A stretch of 64,000 nt of DNA from an uncultured Gemmiger sp. (GTDB lineage: Bacteria > Bacillota > Clostridia > Oscillospirales > Ruminococcaceae): assembly GCA_944388145.1 (NCBI GenBank), contig CALXHQ010000024.1, positions 1 to 64,000 on the forward strand, given 5' to 3'. The notes beneath the pieces were generated by a model. That model ran no database searches, was not told the DNA's origin, and saw nothing but the letters and a program-made list of their open reading frames with translations. The translations under genes were made by a program, and so were the position numbers. Below, piece after piece: positions 61,128-64,000 of the stretch; positions within the stretch are counted from its first letter, which is position 1, and every line of letters starts with the position of its first letter.

Positions 61128-62025
61128 TCCCGTCCAGACCAGCAGCGTTTTTGTAGCGCTGGTGGGCCGCCCCAATGTGGGGAAATCCAGCCTGACCAAC
61201 CATCTGGTAGGGGAAAAGGTTGCCATCGTTACCCAAAAGCCGCAGACCACCCGCAACCGGATCATGGGCATTGTGACCAAGGGGCCGGTGCAGTATGTGT
61301 TTATGGACACCCCAGGCATCCACAAACCCCGCAACAAGCTGGATGCCCGCATGACACAGACGGCCTCGGCCAGTCTGGCGGATGTGGATGTCACCTTGAT
61401 GCTGTTTGAGCCCGCGGGCCCCTTCACCGAGTCGGAACTGAAAATGGTGGAGGCACTGAAAAAGGCCGGGCCGTCCATCGGCATCATCAATAAGGTGGAC
61501 CTGCTCACCGACTTTGCCACTTTGGAGGCCCGCAAGCGGCAGATTGAAGAGCTTGGCGTCTTTGAAAAAGTTCTTGCCATCTCTGCCAGGGACGGTACCG
61601 GGTGCGAGGAGCTGTTCCCACTGCTGGCGGCCTATGGCAGCGAAGGTCCCCATTACTTTGATGATGATGCCTATACGGATCTGCCCGAAAAGGAACTGGT
61701 GGCGGAACTTGTCCGGGAAAAAGCACTGCTTTTCTTGCGGGAGGAGGTTCCCCACGGCATTGCAGTGGTGGTGGATTCCTTTAAGGAGCGCCCGGACAAG
61801 AACCTGATTGATATTACGGTGGACATTGTCTGTGAGAAAAAAAGTCACAAGGGAATGATTATTGGCAAGGGCGGTCAGATGCTGAAAAGGATCGCCACAG
61901 CCGCCCGGCTGGATTGCGAGGAGATGCTTGGCACCAAGGTCAACCTGCAATGTTGGGTGAAAGTCCGGGAGGACTGGCGCGATAACGAGCGCCAGCTGGA
62001 CAACCTGGGCTTTGCCAAGCCCTGA
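61108..62025 (+). CDS. era: GTPase Era
   Basis: 305 residues; ATG after AAAGGAAGG. G1 VGRPNVGKSSLTN, G3 DTPGIHKPRNKL, G4 INKVD, then the C-terminal KH domain (KGMIIGKGGQMLKRIATAAR). Binds 16S rRNA during 30S assembly. Part of the phoH-ybeY-dgkA-era-recO cluster. Confidence 0.95.
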   Translation: MTTSKHDPVQTSSVFVALVGRPNVGKSSLTNHLVGEKVAIVTQKPQTTRNRIMGIVTKGPVQYVFMDTPGIHKPRNKLDARMTQTASASLADVDVTLMLFEPAGPFTESELKMVEALKKAGPSIGIINKVDLLTDFATLEARKRQIEELGVFEKVLAISARDGTGCEELFPLLAAYGSEGPHYFDDDAYTDLPEKELVAELVREKALLFLREEVPHGIAVVVDSFKERPDKNLIDITVDIVCEKKSHKGMIIGKGGQMLKRIATAARLDCEEMLGTKVNLQCWVKVREDWRDNERQLDNLGFAKP

Positions 62026-62130
62026 ACCGGCGCCTGTAAATCTTCCTACAGGCGCCCCGGTCAGACAAACCTCTCCAGTTTGCTGCGTTACACTGGATCG
62101 TATCACAGCAATTTGAAGGAGGGAAGCAAC

Positions 62131-62337
62131 ATGTGTCTGACGGGCGGCCCGGAGGAGCAATGGCGGCTGTTTGCCGAAACGGGAAGTATCTGGTATTATC
62201 TGGGCTACAAAACACAGCAGCGCCTGACCAATGCGCTGGGAGAGGATGGCTATGCAGCAGACAGCAACGACGGGGCTTGTCCTGCGTCAGATCCGTGTGG
62301 GGGAGGCCGATCAGATCCTGACGCTTCTGACCCCTGA
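62131..62337 (+). CDS. YqzL-like small protein
   Basis: 68 residues; ATG after GAAGGAGGG. QWRLFAETGSIWYYLGYKTQ matches the W..F..TG....YL.YK pattern of YqzL proteins, which sit between era and recO in Firmicutes. It is longer than usual because its end overlaps recO by 86 bases in another frame; the last 25 residues may not be conserved. Confidence 0.65.
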   Translation: MCLTGGPEEQWRLFAETGSIWYYLGYKTQQRLTNALGEDGYAADSNDGACPASDPCGGGRSDPDASDP

Positions 62338-63001
62338 CCTGGGGCTGGTCTCGGCCTCCGCCCGGGGCAGTCTGCGCCCAAAAAACAAGCTGTTCAGTGC
62401 GTGCAGCCTTTTCTGCTACTCGGAATTTGTGCTGACCTCAGGCAGATCCCACTATTTTGTGGATCAGGCACAGGTCCGGCGTGTATTCCACGGTCTGACC
62501 GACAGCATCGAGCGTATGAGCCTGGCAACCTATCTGTCGGAAATTGCCGCCGGCCTTTCACCTGCGCCGCCGGAATCATCCGAACATTTGCGCTTGCTGC
62601 TCAACAGCTTTTATATGATTGGGACGGGCAGGCGCCCGCTGCTGCAGCTCAAGGCGATTTATGAACTGCGCTCCATGACCCTGTCCGGTTATATGCCGCA
62701 GCTGTTGGCCTGCGCTGTCTGCGGCAAGTATGACGGCGGCGATTTTTACCTGGATCCCGCCGAAGGTACGCTGCTCTGCGCTGAATGCGCCCAAAAGAAT
62801 AACCGCACCCCGAACCTGGATGCCGGTGCGCTGTATGCATTGCGCCATATTTGTCTGGCAGAGGATGCAAAGCTGTTTTCCTTTACACTCTCTGTCCCCA
62901 GCCTGAAACGGCTGGCATCGGTCAGCGAGAAGTATCTGCTGGCACATCTGGGACAGGGACCCAAAAGCCTGGAATTTCTAAAAACATTGGGGGATCTGTG
63001 A
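62252..63001 (+). CDS. recO: DNA repair protein RecO
   Basis: 249 residues from the ATG at 62252 (GAGAGG upstream, inside yqzL). OB-fold start TGLVLRQIRVGEADQILTLL, SARGSLRPKNKLFSACSLFC, and zinc-finger cysteines CAVCGKYDGG...CAECAQ. Pairs with RecR (46358-46954) in loading RecA at gaps. Confidence 0.92.
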   Translation: MQQTATTGLVLRQIRVGEADQILTLLTPDLGLVSASARGSLRPKNKLFSACSLFCYSEFVLTSGRSHYFVDQAQVRRVFHGLTDSIERMSLATYLSEIAAGLSPAPPESSEHLRLLLNSFYMIGTGRRPLLQLKAIYELRSMTLSGYMPQLLACAVCGKYDGGDFYLDPAEGTLLCAECAQKNNRTPNLDAGALYALRHICLAEDAKLFSFTLSVPSLKRLASVSEKYLLAHLGQGPKSLEFLKTLGDL

Positions 63002-63031
63002 TCCACCCATCACATGGAGTAACATATTTTT

Positions 63032-64000
63032 ATGGATCAGTCTTATCGAATCACACTGGAACTGGATAAGATCATTGCCCGCGCCACTGATCTTTGCGCC
63101 TGCCGTGAAACCAAGGAGATGATGCGGTCCATTGAGCCGTATCAGACGCCTGAGGATGAGCGCTGGGCGTTGGCTCAAACCGATGCAGTCAACTCGCTTT
63201 TGATCAAAAATGGCAGCCCGAGGTTTGGTGCGGTGGCGGATGCGCGCCGCATTGCTGCCCATGCGGTAAAGGGCGGCATCCTGTCGATGGGGGAACTGCT
63301 GGAAATCGCTGCCACACTGCGCAATTTTGATGGCCTGAGCAAGTGGTACGGCGTCTCGGATCATGACGCGCTGCCGGTGGATGACCTGTTTTTTGCCCTA
63401 AGTCCCCAACCGGTTCTGGAACGTCAGATTACCGAGTCTATCCTTTCCCCGGAGGAAATGGCGGATACCGCCAGCACTGCCCTGCGTGAGCTGCGCCGCA
63501 AGATCCGTCAGACGGAAGATTCTATCCGCACCAAGCTGGATAACATCATCAAAAACTCCACCACCAACAAATTTTTGCAGGATGCGGTGGTTTCGCTGCG
63601 CAACGGCCGTTATGTAGTGCCTGTTCGGGCGGAGTATCGCGGTGAGATCGGAGGCGTTATCCACGACGTTTCCTCTACCGGTGCAACAATCTTTGTGGAG
63701 CCCACCGCTGTGGTGGAAGCCAATGCCCGCATTATGCAGCTGCGCGCCCAGGAGCAGGAGGAGATCACCCGAATTTTAACGGCATTTTCCTCCCAGGTGG
63801 CGCAGCTGGAACCCCAGTTCTCCCACAGCTATGAGGCGATGCTGCAGATTGATCTTCTGCTGGCCAAGGCCCGTCTGGCGGTGGAGGAAAATGCGTTTAT
63901 GCCCACCGTAAATGATGGGGTTCGTTTCCGGTTGAACAAAGCACGTCATCCGCTGATCGACAAGAAAAAGGTTGTGCCGGTGGATATCACACTGGGCGAT
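63032..64000 (+). CDS. mutS2: MutS2 endonuclease, N-terminal part (truncated by the window)
   Basis: 323 residues visible; the gene continues past base 64000. Starts MDQSYRITLELDKIIARATD with GGAG upstream. Helical region EMADTASTALRELRRKIRQT and VSLRNGRYVVPVRAEYRGEI, VHDVSSTGATIFVEPTAVVE-type text (IHDVSSTGATIFVEPTAVVE), the MutS2 clamp region. The ATPase and Smr domains lie outside the window. Involved in suppressing recombination and in ribosome rescue. Confidence 0.93.
   Translation, partial: MDQSYRITLELDKIIARATDLCACRETKEMMRSIEPYQTPEDERWALAQTDAVNSLLIKNGSPRFGAVADARRIAAHAVKGGILSMGELLEIAATLRNFDGLSKWYGVSDHDALPVDDLFFALSPQPVLERQITESILSPEEMADTASTALRELRRKIRQTEDSIRTKLDNIIKNSTTNKFLQDAVVSLRNGRYVVPVRAEYRGEIGGVIHDVSSTGATIFVEPTAVVEANARIMQLRAQEQEEITRILTAFSSQVAQLEPQFSHSYEAMLQIDLLLAKARLAVEENAFMPTVNDGVRFRLNKARHPLIDKKKVVPVDITLGD

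Noticed and set aside
1..64000. CRISPR array, rRNA genes, prophage or intact insertion sequence
   Set aside because: No regularly spaced short repeats, rRNA sequences, phage structural genes or transposases were seen.

Overview
The window looks like a chromosomal segment of a GC-rich low-G+C-phylum Gram-positive anaerobe, most likely an Oscillospiraceae/Ruminococcaceae gut clostridium of the Faecalibacterium/Subdoligranulum/Gemmiger type. This is inference from gene content and order, not from a database search. The supporting signs are spore-lineage genes (ytfJ/gerW, ylbJ, yqfC, yqfD, a tepA-like gene next to an FtsK/SpoIIIE translocase, rex), sigma-A type promoters, strong AGGAGG ribosome binding sites, and a biotin-dependent decarboxylase/transcarboxylase set without respiratory genes. 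The last gene (mutS2) runs off the right edge.

Left arm (1-8.5 kb): two paralogous SAM methyltransferases sit behind a leader that ends in a terminator hairpin. A divergent CsoR-type copper sensor follows. Next is a complete vanG-type glycopeptide-resistance cluster on the minus strand, vanR-vanS-(D-Ala:D-Ser ligase)-vanXY-vanT, with one clear sigma-A promoter whose -10 box lies in a perfect inverted repeat.

Accessory middle (8.5-18.3 kb): decayed coding sequence, a six-gene tRNA array (Gly-Val-Asp-Phe-Gly-Cys), a ParM-like gene remnant, and then the most unusual locus. This locus has an ER-type SipW-like signal peptidase and two tandem TasA/camelysin-like secreted proteins. Those two share 593 identical base pairs but have diverged C-terminal halves. 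A 907-residue multi-domain wall adhesin follows; it carries the same kind of signal peptide plus a sortase-type IPQTE tail. Together they look like a surface fibre or matrix system.

Core metabolism and cell processes (18.3-49.3 kb): an unknown small gene, a LysR regulator, an M50 protease, scpA-scpB-DUF2953-ytfJ-rluB, a carboxyltransferase/biotin-carrier/5S transcarboxylase-like operon, a nucleoside ABC transporter with pyrimidine phosphorylase and thymidine kinase for pyrimidine salvage, rex, tepA-ftsK, a ComEC-like hydrolase, metF with a split cobalamin methionine synthase, then tmRNA-smpB and recR-ybaB-dnaX with the SRP RNA just upstream of dnaX.

Right arm (49.4-64 kb): a large YfhO-like membrane protein, a GT2 glycosyltransferase, a GGDEF-EAL protein with degenerate active sites, tRNA-Thr, membrane proteins, and the conserved cluster yqfC-yqfD-phoH-ybeY-dgkA-era-yqzL-recO-mutS2.

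No CRISPR array, rRNA operon, intact insertion sequence or prophage was seen.
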